Counted from the first letter of the stretch, positions 25,736 to 38,198 are shown. The stretch is 64,000 bases of DNA from Linum tenue (GCA_946122785.1 CAMGYJ010000010.1:48257134-48321133); one strand, 5' to 3'. Notes: generated from the letters alone by a model not told the origin. Made by a program: numbers and translations.

Positions 25736-26461
25736 CTAAAGGCAAGTGGATTCCATACGATGATGACTAAAATACGGAATTGTCAATCTTTGTGTCTTGT
25801 CCAGTTCAATTTTGACGGTAAACTTCTTTCCCATGACAGAGTTGAGGTAGCGTAGCGACATTGTTGTTGAAGAGGAGAATGCATGAGATTGAGATGTCAT
25901 CACTTTCGATATCGATATGAAACCTGTACATAATTTGGTGGAAATGTTGTAAGCTTTTGCATTGCTGGTTTGTATAGTATCGTTATAATATGTACATGGA
26001 AATGTTTGAGTTGTGATCAGAAGCACAGTGATGCAACCAGTGAACATGTAACTCAAAGGAAGGTTAGTGTAGGCAATAGTGACAAAGGAATTTACAGGTT
26101 GACGGGCAACACAGAAGGTGAGATGGTTTTGGCCAGAGCTGAAGCAAGCGATGGTTTCTGATGCAAGTTGTTGTTCCCAATCCAGTGGAAGCAGAGCCGT
26201 TATAGTCACTAAGTTAATCAGTGCAAGAAAATAAGAGTACAATAAAAACACCAAACTGATTATGCTGAGTGCGGTGCCAACAAAATCTGGACAAAAAGGA
26301 AGGCAAGAAGAAACATACCATGGTAGAAGTTGATGAGAGTCTATACTGGTAGCATCAATAGTTTTCTCCCTATTCTTGTTACTTAATGGTGTACCTGCCA
26401 TGCTGATCTCTGCTAGTGGAGCATTCAAACTGCATAAAAGTAGAGGTTCAGAATTCACCAT
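25736..26461 (-). other. Open frame of 241 codons, coding status unclear
   Basis: An uninterrupted minus-strand frame with a hydrophobic middle (VGTALSIISLVFLLYSYFLA and following). I recognise no family, the codon usage looks unselected, and neighbouring frames are broken. It could be a chance frame, or part of a long non-coding transcript that starts near 29.0 kb. I do not claim it as a gene. Confidence 0.2.
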
Positions 26462-28047
26462 AACAAATGCGTGGCTGACAAATGAATCATCAAAGTCACA
26501 TGCAGGTGAGAAAGGAACACTGGTGAGGTCAGAATTATACTATTCATTGAAGTTTCTAAGCACAACTGATGAACTAAATTCGAGTTATGATTAACCAAGT
26601 GAAGCACAGAAGAGGAAAATGACAAAAACAACACCAGCAAAGTCTTCTTGCAGCGGCTGTTGATTAAATTGGCAACAAGGGTTACCCTCGAAATGTGGAA
26701 GGTAGGTAAAAAGGATAATTAGCATGCGAGCGAACCCATACAACTGAGTTTGCATCAACAACTTATAATGAAGCCACTGAAGGTCCAATGAAGTTGTTAT
26801 AATGATTATGGTAAGAGAATAAAATTTTCAGGATATGGGGTATGCCAGTTAGCAGTAATTCGCTTCTCCACTAACTTCCTTTAGCCTACCATTGGTGACT
26901 AACTTCGTCTTCAGCTACTATCTCCGCAGTCCGTATGGGCTTGAGCCTGTGGAACTGTTGGTGACATTGCAATGTGAGTTGCAGAAGCATATGCGTTCGA
27001 TGCATGTGAATTCCATGCAAACAAAGCATTGAGGGTAAGGAAAAGAGTAGGCAAAACCAGGGTAGAAAACATTCATCAAACTTGAAGGTGGCCATGAATG
27101 TAAGTCACTCTAAACTGCAAACCCACAACTACTACAACTACTACAACTTCTACGGAACAATCAGCAGCAAACCCATACAAACAGTCGAAGAGAAGCAGTT
27201 CAAGTATAACCATCAAAGTGTTTTACGGAAACACCCGTACGAATCCTACTTAGCATGATTGATACACGTAAAACAGAGAACCGGCAGAAACAAAACAGAA
27301 AGGCAACTTACCATTCATTTTTTACGATTACAGTCTCCTTCTTGATGGAACATTTCTTTTTTATGGAAATAGTTGAGAACAGGGACCTAAAGCAGCGAGA
27401 ACTAAAGCTCATGGGATGGTTTCTTCTTTTACAATCAATGTACATCAACCTGTGAAAGCAGATGATGGTAAATATAATTAGTATCATGTGGAGGATGAAA
27501 AGTCCAGAGATGAGAGGGGAAGGAAACAAACTTGGGAATCACAATCAATGAAAGGTTCTAAAACTTTGAGCAACGAAGTTAAATGGCATAATGTGTTGAA
27601 GCTGCCAAGTTAAATGGAACTTGCAGAAGCAGCATCACAACAGCAGGCAAAAAAGTGCAGCAGCACAAAAAAATAGAAATAAAAACTTGAAACCGAAGGA
27701 TTCTGACAGTAAAAAACACTGCTTCCTAAACATGAATGTGAAATCAAGCAGTATGTTTGTGTAACTCGAAATTTTGAGCCCTTGGTAGCAATTCTTTTGT
27801 GCTAACAATAAAATAATTTCTTGACCCATCATAAACACAAACAAAGGGAGATTAGAAAGCAAAACATAAATTCAATTGCTCTTCTCCGAACCAAAGCGAA
27901 CAGGAACAAATTGAGAATTTCAGAACAACAAAGAGGAACAGATTGAAGAACAAAACAGAAATATTAAATTGATTTTCAGTAGTAACTCAGATTAGGTTGG
28001 TTTCAGTCTCAAGTGGCAATTTCGTCACCTTCTTGCCATCTCTCACC

Positions 28048-28446
28048 TTATCTCTTGTTAGCATTGCCCATCTGGTAATCCCACAGTATCAGATTCTTAG
28101 CTCTACCCCTCTTAAAGATCAAAACTTGTAAGTGCTTTCAGTCAGAAATGTATGTTCTAAAGTCCTCCTAGCTCTTTACTCTTTGGTTTTTGCTTATCCC
28201 AGAAAATCCTTCCTAACCTGAAGATGGTCTGGCATTGATGGTGAATGGGACCTTGTTTTTGCTGCTGCTCCATGGTTAGCATGTGCCTGCAACAGTAAAA
28301 TCAAGTGAAGTGAGAAGCAAGTTCATTTTTTGGGGTTGCGGTAGGAGGAAGATCAACCGGTGAACAAAAGAGAAAATAGAGCTCACCACATCGGCGGTTC
28401 CACCAATTGGCACCCATTCCTCCTGCTTGTCCATCATCACCACCAT
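28048..28446 (-). CDS. Possible small spliced gene encoding about 50 aa, function unknown
   Basis: A minus-strand leader (up to about 29.0 kb, with AAACCCTAAA and a good donor after 28612) is followed by exon-like blocks 28538-28387, 28286-28218 and one from 28071. All have canonical GT-AG borders. An ATG at 28446 opens a frame through these blocks (28446-28387, 28286-28218, 28071-28048) to a stop, giving 50 aa starting MVVMMDKQEEWVPIGG. I do not recognise the protein and cannot say whether it is translated. A long non-coding RNA is an equal explanation; downstream DNA to 25.7 kb could be its remaining transcript. Confidence 0.3.
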
Positions 28447-29099
28447 CGTCAGTTTCCGTTGTTCCTACCCATGGATAGGGCTCGAGTATGAACTCGACGA
28501 AACCATGTCATCGGAATCTTAATTGCTACCGCCGTATTCTGCAGCAAGAGTCCAAAATCTAGAAGGTGAATTTCAAATATCAACAAAGAAGACTGAGAAA
28601 TAAGAGCTCACCGTCACAGGCGATTTTCCACCGCCGTTGGTCCTCCTGTCTCAAATCGATTTCGTCTTCCTCCGCTTCCGGGTTCGGATTGCACGGCTAC
28701 CAACAGCGAGGAAACTTTTAGGGTTTCGTTGGAAGAGAGAAGAAGGGGATTATGGAGGGGGAAAGAGGGGGAACCATTTGTCTCCCACCAAGTACAATCG
28801 TAGCAAACTTGTGGGGAAAGAACAACACTGTAGAAGCAGAAGAAAGACATGGTTACGGGAAAGGCAAATCGGAGTGACGAACTGACGGGAAGCGTGCCCT
28901 TCCAGATTTTCGACTCCAAAAGTATAGACATGGGCTTGATGTACGGAAAGCATGGTAGAGTGGACAGGGAAGGGGAAGGTTTCATCTGTCGAGGCTGGTA
29001 GGCGGTAGCGATTCCGAAAGTAAGAGCTCGTCGCTGCAAGGTGAAGTTAGAAGAGGTTGCTGAGAGGGTGTACACAGAAAACGACAAAATAATCTACAG

Positions 29100-29689
29100 T
29101 AACCAGCGTTTTTGGCCAATAAAGCGTACCTACCTTTTATGTTTTAAAGAATTTCCTTTGTTCCCTTCTTTTGGGCCTTCCTTACTACGATTCATGGTGG
29201 AGAATGCACAAGTGGATGAGTCTTATGTTATCATTTTCATTTGGGATTGTCTTAAACCCTCTTGAATGAGCCATGTCTAAAAAAGTCCATGTACGACGAC
29301 CCTGATAGGGACAAGAGAGTCTAGGTCCTTTTTTTCTTCTTTTCTCCTTTAGGTCCATGGCTGATATCGAGTGAAGAGTTTAGAGTTCAGCCTTTCTCCC
29401 TGGCTCACTTTGTCCAACTCAAAACCCATGTCCAAGGGCAAACCCAAATTGTTGGGGAACAAGAGTGATTCTAGTCATTTGGAGACTTAAATCAGTTGGA
29501 TTTTCCCCCAATTGGCACCATTTTTCTCAATTCTTTCACCTTTTAGAACGGTTTCTTCAACTGACTTGATTATTTGAGGAAAATGAACTATTACACCTGA
29601 ATCAACTTATTTCGGGTCTCGTAACACCTTCACAGAGCGAATAAAGTTTGAATTAATTAAGTTCACGATTCTAGATCATAAGTACTGCA
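29100..29689. other. Intergenic DNA, no gene seen
   Basis: Upstream of the possible minus-strand small gene. Contains no recognised element or credible coding sequence. Confidence 0.5.
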
Positions 29690-29870
29690 TCTCCAATAAA
29701 TCCATTCCTTAAGCCAAATGTTTCTTTACATGGTATTAGAATCTTGTTGATCGAGATGACACATTTTCAAAACATCCAACATTAAAAGTTGATTTAAGCA
29801 CATGGATGGTTGCACTTCGTAAACTTCAAACCGTTTCTCTTAAGGCTAGCTAGTGGTACTAGTAGAATTT
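29690..29870 (+). mobile_element. Decayed TRIM fragment
   Basis: ACATGGTATTAGAATCTTG resembles the LTR end plus initiator-Met primer-binding site (TGGTATCAGAG). It is followed by TTGATTTAAGCACATGGATGG, which resembles the internal part of other TRIM copies in this window. Terminal repeats are no longer visible. Confidence 0.5.
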
Positions 29871-29988
29871 CATCTAAGGTGGGGAGGGGCCGGGAGACTG
29901 TAATGTTATAAGATTAACGCGTAAGCAAGTGATCTTAATCGCTCCAATTATTACGATGAACTAGTACTTCATACCATTAATAACGACC

Positions 29989-30322
29989 TTGATATCATAT
30001 TAATTAAGAATCAGTACACTGAACCGATAATATAAACATCATATAGGATTCTCTTACAAATGCGTACTGGTCACTCAAAATATTGAAAGATTGAGATTGG
30101 CAAAGCAACCATGAAAATTGAAATGTTGCTGGCATGACCCCAAATTTCATTGACATCTTTAGAGACTGCTCCTGATCAGCATGCTCTATATTTGTGATGC
30201 ATTATAGTCCACCATGGATGCATAATGGTTGGCTTTAAGGAAAGCACAGAAGAAAAAAGCAATAGGAAACATATTTCAGACGGTGGTTGAATAATGAGTC
30301 GTTACTTAATCAGCATATCATC
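29989..30322 (+). repeat. Duplicated intergenic segment (copy 2)
   Basis: Counterpart of 12656-12990. Similarity extends left to about 29950 across the place where copy 1 carries the hAT element, but here without it. Similarity stops abruptly at about 30322. It is the trace of a further duplication unit with no transporter gene directly attached. Confidence 0.85.
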
Positions 30323-30743
30323 GGGATCGGTTAGCATGTTAACCCTTCTAGGGTTGGAAAAATGACATCTCTATTAATTATAGCTATTTTCTATATTAAA
30401 TTCGTGTTGCATTTATTAATTTTTGAAAATTAACAACTCATCTTAATTACATTTCTTTTTTTAACTATCATTGTATTGATACAACTACCATTGCACCTGT
30501 ATACTGAACTCATATTAATTACGTTCCTTTTTTGTCCTTAGCCCCCTTAGTCACATGACTAAGTGAATCTTAACTCTTCCACCTCATTAAAATCCAATGG
30601 TTTAGATTAATTCAATTTAAAGAAGGACATGATAATAATTGCTATTTTAGATTAATCTCAGTCCTTCTCCTATACGATTTTATCCTCTAATCGAGCATAA
30701 AAAATATTTGTATTTGGCATGCTATTTTATGGTTTCTCTTAAC

Positions 30744-31747
30744 CCGTGTTATTAAGACCGAGCCGACCGGCCGGACCGCTAAAGCCGCCACCCGGCCGCA
30801 AAACCTACTCGGACCAGTCATTTAACCGCTACGATTTTATAGAGCGGCCGACGAGCGGTCGAGGCGGTTAACCGCTCGAGCCGGTCGCCCGGTTTTTCCC
30901 TCTTCCGGCCATTCTGTTTACTAAAAAAAAATTAAAAATTAAAAAATTAAAAATCGAAATTTGAAAACGGAAATCAAAGTTGTGGGGTTGGGAAAACAAC
31001 TCTAACTCTAATTTATTCTTCATCTTCGTCTTCGACTCGTGAACAGAGAGAGAAGAGCGGCGACAAACCCTGTCGCCGTCAACACTCCCTGCCCCGACGT
31101 CGGCGCTTCCCGTCGGCATCGTCGCCATCCCCAGTCAGGCGTCAACGTAGCAGCTCGCCATCGCATAGCCATCGTCATTGCCAGTCCTCGTCCCCGTCCC
31201 CTCTTCTCGTAGCAAGAAGCTCCGACGCTCCGACGCTTCCCGTTGCCATCTTCGTCATCCCCAGTTCCTGAAGTCGTTTCCCCGCTCCCCGCTCGCCATC
31301 CCTAGTCCCCTCTTCCCGTAACTGCTCCGCTGCTCCTCTTATAGCCATCGCCAGAGGAGAGAATCCAAGCACTGCCCTGCTCCGCCCGTCTCACCTCATC
31401 AACATCTCCACCAGCCACTACCCTGCTCCGCCCCTCTCACCTCCGCAGTCCCAGCACCTCCCACCGGTGGTCTCACATCCTGGTCGACAGAGGTAAGATA
31501 ATTTTCTAATTGGTTGATTGTGGTTCATTTTAATTTAAATATTTGGTTTGCATTATTTTGATTTCAATGTTTATTTGCATTTGTGTGGTAGAGAAAATCA
31601 TGGTTTACCATGATTAATAAGTGTCCACTATTTATATGGATTATTTATTAGGTACCGGTTTTCTAACGGTTTAATGTCGGTTGGACCATTAAAGACCGAA
31701 CCATTCACATTATCGGGTCATACTCCGATTTGCTTTTGACAACATTG
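30744..31747 (+). mobile_element. Degenerate hAT-like element, about 1 kb, possible transposase deletion derivative
   Basis: Flanked by CTCTTAAC (30736-30743) and CTCTTAAA (31748-31755), an 8-bp duplication with one mismatch. The ends CCGTGTTATTAAGA and CAATGTTGTC (complement of the right end) match only partly. Subterminal CCGGCCGG-rich DNA is on the left. The middle (31010-31490) is a GC-rich pyrimidine block ending in AGGTAAGATAAT, which looks like a 5' leader exon followed by a donor site. It may be the non-coding first exon left from an autonomous element. No transposase is present. Confidence 0.6.
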
Positions 31748-32107
31748 CTCTTAAAACTCCTAATCTCAGAACCACGATGCATCATGAGCAAAGAATGTTC
31801 ATAACTGCAGTCTTCTAAGTATTCTATGTTTTCGATTTTTCTAGCAGTATTCTCCTAACACACTTCCTCTTCATTGAGGAAAATAAAAACATATGTAGGC
31901 TTTCGTTTCATTTGGTCTCTTACGAGGTCATCGATTGAGAAAGTTAATAGATCCTAACTCGATAAATTATTTTCGTATGTATGTTCGCAGTGCTCGCCCG
32001 TCTCTATTTGTATTCCATGAAAATAATGTCTTTATTGTACTTTTTAATGTAACTTCTCGACTTGAGAATGATGATAGATATTCTACTAGAGAGCCTTTAT
32101 CTTCAGA

Positions 32108-32293
32108 CAGCGGCGGATCTAGGGGGGTCACCCCAGGCCACTGCCCAACCCTCCCTCGATCCGGAGCTAGTATAGTACTTGTAAATTTTCGATTTTTGGT
32201 GTTTGTTTCAGTGTTCGTCGTGTTATGGCCCAGTCCTCTCCGTCTTTTTTTCAATGTGGCCCAGTGCTCTACTCGATGCTGGATCCGCCGCTG
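32108..32293. mobile_element. hAT-type MITE, CAGGGGCGGA family
   Basis: A 186-bp element with ends CAGCGGCGGATCTAG / CTGGATCCGCCGCTG and the perfect 8-bp duplication TCTTCAGA (32100-32107, 32294-32301). Confidence 0.9.
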
Positions 32294-32301
32294 TCTTCAG
32301 A

Positions 32302-33324
32302 ACGTTTTGGTGGAGTCTTCACCAATTAATATCTCATCCTCTTTTCAAGGGACATTTTTATTATCTTTGTTGTGGTATATGTTCTCCGGACATGCTTATC
32401 AGTTCTCAAACATTGATGCATCCTAATGTAAGAAATAAGTGCCTGCCTTTGCCCCCCCCCCCCCCCTAATTATTTGAACCCAACAACTCACTCAATTACA
32501 CAAAGTAACATATAATTAAAAGTCGGTCACAAATTAAAAATGGCCACAAGAACGATCGAAAACTCATCTACAGCTGCAGCGATAGAGCCAGAAAATTGGT
32601 CAAGGATGTGTTTATCTTCATAGCATAAGAAAATCAATCACATAATAAAAAAGTCAAGTTTTAAACAAAATGAAAAGTCAAGAATACAATACACAAGATT
32701 CATAAAATTATATAATTATAGTTTGACGAGCACCACTTACTACGAACAACAATGAGATTTAATATGCTGAAACATTGTAGTACATATTCCTTGTCCAAAC
32801 TAGCACATAAATCTTGTCTTATATGGGACTCATCATAAATTCATTCTTTTAAGATAGTTTTTTTAAATATATTTCATGGATGAAATTGTCTCTTCACACT
32901 TGTTGTGGCAATAGGTAGAATAAATGTTAATAGTATGAGCAGAGGAAAAACCAATTGTTAGGAAATTTTGATGAGAGCGACAATAATAATTTGAGTTTGA
33001 TCAAAATAACGAGTGGATAAACTCGGTCGTGACAAGCTTATTACGAGAAAGAGACTCTAAGTGGCCTTAAGTTCCATTTCAAATATTGCAACCTATAATT
33101 GACTTATAATATAAAACAAAAAAACTTAGCTCACAGTTCACTCAAGAAACGGTACAAAACAAAGCAGAGCATGTCGATAATTTTTTTTGCCCCTCCTCCA
33201 AGGGCATGCAAACACCCCCCAATATGAGTTACAATATATATGAGACAATCTAAACATTTTTTAGTTTGGGCTTATGAAACATATGTCACGTTTGACTCTG
33301 TTTGTTGCTTCGGCTCATCAATAC
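32302..33324. other. Intergenic DNA with a poly-C tract
   Basis: Holds a run of about 16 C near 32450 and AT-rich DNA. The right part, from about 33040, is the former 3' UTR of transporter fragment C. No gene seen. Confidence 0.5.
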
Positions 33325-33982
33325 TCAACTCGACTCCTGGATTTGTGACACTTCATGATCGGGGATGCTAACGATTGTATCAACTTCTCTAAGCTCTAAG
33401 CCCTCCTTACTATTCTCAGCAATCATCTTCTCTACCTTTCGCCAACAGAACACAGTAAAGACCAGACCACCAACCAAAAGCACTCCACCCAGTACACTAT
33501 TGGAACACACATCACCAAACAAAAAATAATGTTACGATAAGTGAGAAAATCAACAGACTAACTCGAATTGTTGAGAAAAGAAGATATACATGTACCTTCC
33601 GACATTGATGAAATCGCCCAATAGTGCAGAAATCACCATGGTGAAGATCAACGCCAGAGGGGTGGACATGGCTAGAAACACCGGGCCTTTCTTCTCTAGA
33701 AACCAGACTTGCAAGTAGTATGTTAATCCATTCACCACAACTCCCTACATAAGGAGAAAAAGAATACATCAAACACAATTTGGAAAGTTGGTTAATAATT
33801 AATGAGTTTAGTTATATGATTACACAGTAGATCACAGGTAGAAGCCTCATGTTCCACCCAAGCCTCCACTCATGGGGATCTCTCTCGAAGGCAATAGCAA
33901 CCACCAAGGATTGGATGGCACTCAGAAAGCACTGCAAAGCAGTGAAGAGGAGCTTCGATGTGTAGGATTTCAGCAGTATCAC
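33325..33982 (-). pseudogene. Truncated WAT1-related transporter, fragment C (exons 5-7 only)
   Basis: Exon 5 (33982-33824), exon 6 (33744-33596) and exon 7 (33496-33325) have intact splice sites and frames: AIAFERDPHEW, YYLQVWFLEKKGPVFLAM, VLGGVLLVGG. The exon 7 core differs from the others (GGLVFTVFCWRKVEK instead of GGLYSVLWAKGKEE) through small insertions. Exons 1-4, and so the first EamA domain, are missing. Intron 4 runs into an inverted junction at about 34060 beyond which plus-strand fragment D begins. It belongs to the A/E/F subtype. It may still be transcribed but cannot give a ten-span transporter. Confidence 0.9.
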
Positions 33983-35473
33983 CTGCAAACACCAAATGAA
34001 AATTAGAATAAAGGAATGTCACTGGGGTATATGAACCAAAGTTAGCCATTTTCACCGATCACCCATATGGCATTTAATTATCAGATTGTGCGCCTTTGTA
34101 AGCACGTTCTTACATATTGGGTTGTGATCATTTTCTCAAAATTCCACATAGATAGCTTCCTACATATAAAAGTAGAAACAATTTATATAACTAATCATAA
34201 ACATGTTATATAACTAATCATAAACATGTTATATAACTAGCTAATGATCACTTTGTTCTAAACTAAATTATCTAAGTTTGTTTTGTGTGCTCTATATGTA
34301 TACCCACACAGAATGGATACATTGGAGGTGAGGACAAAACTAGGGATGGCAAAACTAGCTAGGATAGTCATATGCATGGGTGGAGGGGTAGTTTTTGTTT
34401 TCTACAAAGGCCCCCATTGTAAGGTCTTGTCTCTCTTTAAACATGACGACCTCCATGGACATGACCTTGGGTCTTAACAACACTCTAGCTCCTCTCACAA
34501 TAAAACATGGGTCAAAGGGTGTTTTCTGATGCTCTTCTCCAACCTCAGCTGGGGCGTTTGGCTTGTTTTTCAAGTACTAGCTAGCTTTCTATACCTTTAT
34601 GTAGAATCACTAGCTATGTTTGTTTGATCAAGGTTTTTTTTGGTGGCAGGGACTTTTCAATAGCTCATTCATGTTAATGCTACTCTCACCTAATTATGTT
34701 TGACTTCAAAATTCTAATGAGATATGGTGCATTAGTACTGCTTTGATCGCATTCATAATATAATTACAGCTTAAACGTGGTTGAACGATGAAAATTCACA
34801 TGCTAGACAAATCGGGTTATGGTGGGTTGTGATGGGCCAGACAATAACGGATATGGTTATGTTAGATTTGGGTCGGGTAGGGTTTGTGCCCAGCTAAATT
34901 GGGTGAAACATTTCCAACTTTGGTTCTTGTCCATTGACAAACCTTTGGTTTCAATTTTGATTTGGTGTTGTAAGCAATACTTCTGAAAAGCTACCCATCA
35001 AAGCTTCTCTTCACAGCTCTTTAATGCTTTCTGAGTTTGATTCAGTCCTTAGTGGTTGCTGTTGCCATTGAGAGAAATCCCTAGGAGTGGAAGCTTGGTT
35101 GGAATATGAGACTTGTGGCTGTCACTTATAGTGTAATCATACCTAAATTCATAATTATTACCACATAAATCTTAATTTTCCACTTTGTGTTTGATGTATT
35201 TGTTTGTTTAATCTTTAGGGAGTTGGGGTGACTAGGGGACCTATTACTTGCAAGCATGGGTTTTGGAGAAGAAAGGTCTAGTCTTTCTAGCCATGTATAC
35301 TTCTTTGGCTTTGATCTTCACAATGTTGTTTTCTACACTACTAAATGACTTCATCAACCTCGAAAGGTATATGTACCTTCTTTTCAAAGCAATTCAAGTT
35401 AGTTGGATGAATTACATACGTCTTAGATGTAATATCAAAATCTCTATATAATAAGTGGAGTTATGTTGATCCC

Positions 35474-37558
35474 TGACTCGCACGAGACTACACCACAATA
35501 AAATCCCAACTAGAGCCCAAGTTTTTAAACTCTAATCGGGTGCAGTATAGGGCAAGTATTTAGATATCGACCCGGGCCGGGCCGGTCCGTCTATCCCTAC
35601 TTCAGTTGTTGAAATCATTATCTATCAACAAAACTTTGGTTTAAAGATTTGCTACTTGAAATGAAAGAAAGCAAAGGTAAATGGTTTTGATAACTCTTTG
35701 GTGGAAAGATCACTCGGGTGTCGCCCCCCCCCCCCCCAACTGCTACCATGCCATGTGGATTGGAACGATTGCTCTAGGCACGATAATTAGGGGTGGGATT
35801 CGGTCGGTAAACGATAAATTGTTTACCGAATTTACCGGTTTCGGTATACCGAAGTTGGTCAAATTGGTTACCGATACCGGTTTGTAACCTGTTTACCGAT
35901 TACCGAATTACCGGTAAACGGTTACAAACCGGTATTATCGAAATACCGCGAGAAGCGATTTCGGGCGGTTTTTCCGTCGGCCTACCGAACCGAATTTCTG
36001 GAAGTGGGCTGATGTTGTAATATTTTGATTTTTTTGAGTTTTTTTCATCATTTTTGTAATTAATAATTTATTATTAACTCTTATTTACAATATTTTTGAG
36101 GCCTATACTTACTTACATTCATGTATGTAATATTTTATATTTGTGAATAATGATGTATATGTTATATGTTAGTGGAGTAGGGAGGGGGAATTTCGGTATC
36201 GGTATTACCGATTTACCGTCGGTATTTACCGATACCGTGTCCGGTAAACCGACTCCCCCAACTTCCTGCTCGGCTGCCGATACCGCCGGTTACCGGTTCG
36301 GTAAAACGGTAAACCATTTACCGGATTACTGTTTACCACCCCTAACGATAATCGTGAACCGCATAGGGATGCATATATGGTCGGAGACCACAATCTCAAT
36401 TGATAAACCGAGGTAAGCATGAAAGGCAGTATCACTCGACCCTCTCGGTTTAGACAACCGGTAATTGACTTACTCCCTCACTCAACTCTAAGGTCGGCGG
36501 CTTGATCGCGATTAACCGACTTGCTTAACTCAATATCGAGGTTTGCCCTAACTTAACCTAGTTTAGGTGGCTTAGAAAGCGGAAGGAAAACCAACTCGAT
36601 TGAGTCTCCCTTGGGAGAGGATTTTCCTCTCTAAGCTAGGCTAAGGTGGCTAATTAGATTGCTAGCACCTACATGCAAAAACCTAAGGGTGCTAAGCACG
36701 AAACATGCACAACCCCTAAGTTGCTAAGCATAAGCATGCGCAATCATGATAAATGATGCCTCAATCATTAAATTAACAATACCCAATGACAATCATCCAA
36801 TACACATAAAAGAAAACTACATATTAGAGTTAGAGTTTCACAACACCCAAGTGAAAGGAGGTCTACTCCATGCTAGAAGTGGGAAAACAAAAGGGAAAGA
36901 GATGGAAACCATCTTGGAGGATGCTGCCAGTCTTCTTGGCCCTTGAGTTGAGCTTTCCTTGGAGGAAATCTTCCCAAAATATGCCTTGAAGCTAAACCCT
37001 AGCCTTCTTCTCCCCTTGGTTCGTGTTTCTCTCTCTAGAATGTAGAAGAAGGCTTTTCACACCAAAATGGGATCTCCCCTCTCTCCTCCTTTCAACTCAT
37101 CTTTTAAATCAGAGATGAGCTGAGTTCACGGCTGTGAACCATGAAACGCGTCAGTGAACTGCAGGCGTGCGCCAAAACGCGCTGCATCGTTCACTCGAGT
37201 TCACAGTCAACTGCCTTTGTTCACGGTCTTAGAGACCGTGAACTCACCTTGCATAAGTAACCTTCACTTTGGCTCTGGACGCCTCGCGATTCACGATCAA
37301 CTCCTCTTCTTCACGGTCATGCAAGACCGTGAACTCCCTATGTTAGCCGTGAACTGGCTCTTTTTCACATCTTCTCCCGGTTTTCGATCCTTTTCGCCAA
37401 TCTTTCGACTCCGAGACTGGTTTCACCTGCTAAATCCTGAAACACACTCAAACACTAAGAACCTAGCGTAGAACCAACCTTTAAGGAGTGAATTTGGCAC
37501 AAACACCTAAGTAAAACGGGGGCAAAACATGTGCAATTAGCCCGAATCAATCCCCCAG
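35474..37558 (-). mobile_element. About 2.1-kb insertion in intron 6 of fragment D, possible solo LTR
   Basis: Alignment by eye with the same intron in genes E and F shows that bases 35474-37558 are extra. Read on the minus strand the insert begins TGGGGGATTGATTCGGGC and ends AGTCAGGGATCA, compatible with the TG...CA ends of an LTR. I see no target duplication, and the flank seems to have lost a few bases. It contains palindromic words around GTTCACGGTC/GACCGTGAAC, and carries the nested hAT element 35788-36344. I do not recognise the family. Confidence 0.5.
35788..36344. mobile_element. hAT-type MITE with ACCGGTAAAC-rich arms
   Basis: A 557-bp element with ends TAGGGGTGG / CCACCCCTA and the perfect 8-bp duplication ACGATAAT (35780-35787, 36345-36352). 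Both arms consist of repeated TTACCG/CGGTAA words and can pair with each other; the centre is AT-rich. Nested in the 2.1-kb insertion. Confidence 0.92.
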
Positions 37559-37961
37559 CTTGGAATATAATAATTTAAGAGGATATCATGCTAACATACG
37601 ATTAATCACCTATAAGAAACATAAAGAGATTGAATACATATGTGCATTTATATATAACTATGGCCAGTTATTGAGGCGTAAACCGTAGAATCTTACCAAC
37701 TCATGAATCTAATTTGAGATTGTTCTTGTTTCATGATGTATGTGCTTCTATAGTGTATTGGGTGGATTGTTGTTGGTTGGAGGACTTTACAGTGTTCTAT
37801 GGGAAAAAAAAAGGCAAAGATGATGATGGTTGCTGAGAATATTGATGAGAATATGAAGATTGCACAAGTGGAAAAAGAGAGCTTAGAGCTTAAACAAATC
37901 GTTACAACTTACAATCATTAGCATCCCTCATCCTCAAATGCCACAAACCAATGAGTTGACT

Positions 37962-38190
37962 TAAGTTTTGATGGGGAAATTGACATCATAATATCATCTA
38001 CAAGTCTTGCATGAAAGGAAAATGAGAAAGTTTCTTTTAAAAATGGGGTGGAAAACCATCTCATCCATTGTAAGATCTCGTGTTAACATCCATACCGATC
38101 AACTAGGGGCGGAGCAACAAATTGGTCAAAAAAGAACCAGATTTTGTTGTAGTCGGGGGGGGGGGGGGTTGAAAAAGAGAAGTTAGAGCG
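37962..38190. other. Downstream of fragment D
   Basis: Former 3' UTR of fragment D. It also holds AGGGGCGGAGCAAC (38104 onward), which looks like one end of a CAGGGGCGGA-type hAT element, and a run of about 14 G near 38155. The second end was not found. Confidence 0.4.
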
Positions 38191-38198
38191 ATTTATAT

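Larger units (their letters stand above)
34312..37961 (+). pseudogene. Broken WAT1-related transporter, fragment D (exons 4-7)
   Basis: Exon 4 (34312-34573), 5 (34974-35132), 6 (35219-35366) and 7 (37754-37961) are recognisable; exons 1-3 are absent. Lesions: a TAA stop in exon 4 just after HGHDLGS; the intron 4 acceptor changed from TAG/GCAAT to TAA/GCAAT; a 1-nt loss in exon 6 (148 instead of 149 nt) shortly after GGAGTTGGGG; and extra bases in exon 7 (GGGAAAAAAAAAGGC) leading to an early stop. Intron 6 carries a 2.1-kb insertion. Subtype A/E/F, clearly a pseudogene. Confidence 0.93.

Noticed and set aside
31935..32469. Overlapping plus-strand frames of 163 and 88 codons
   Set aside because: They run through a hAT element with palindromic ends and a poly-C tract; no family resemblance.
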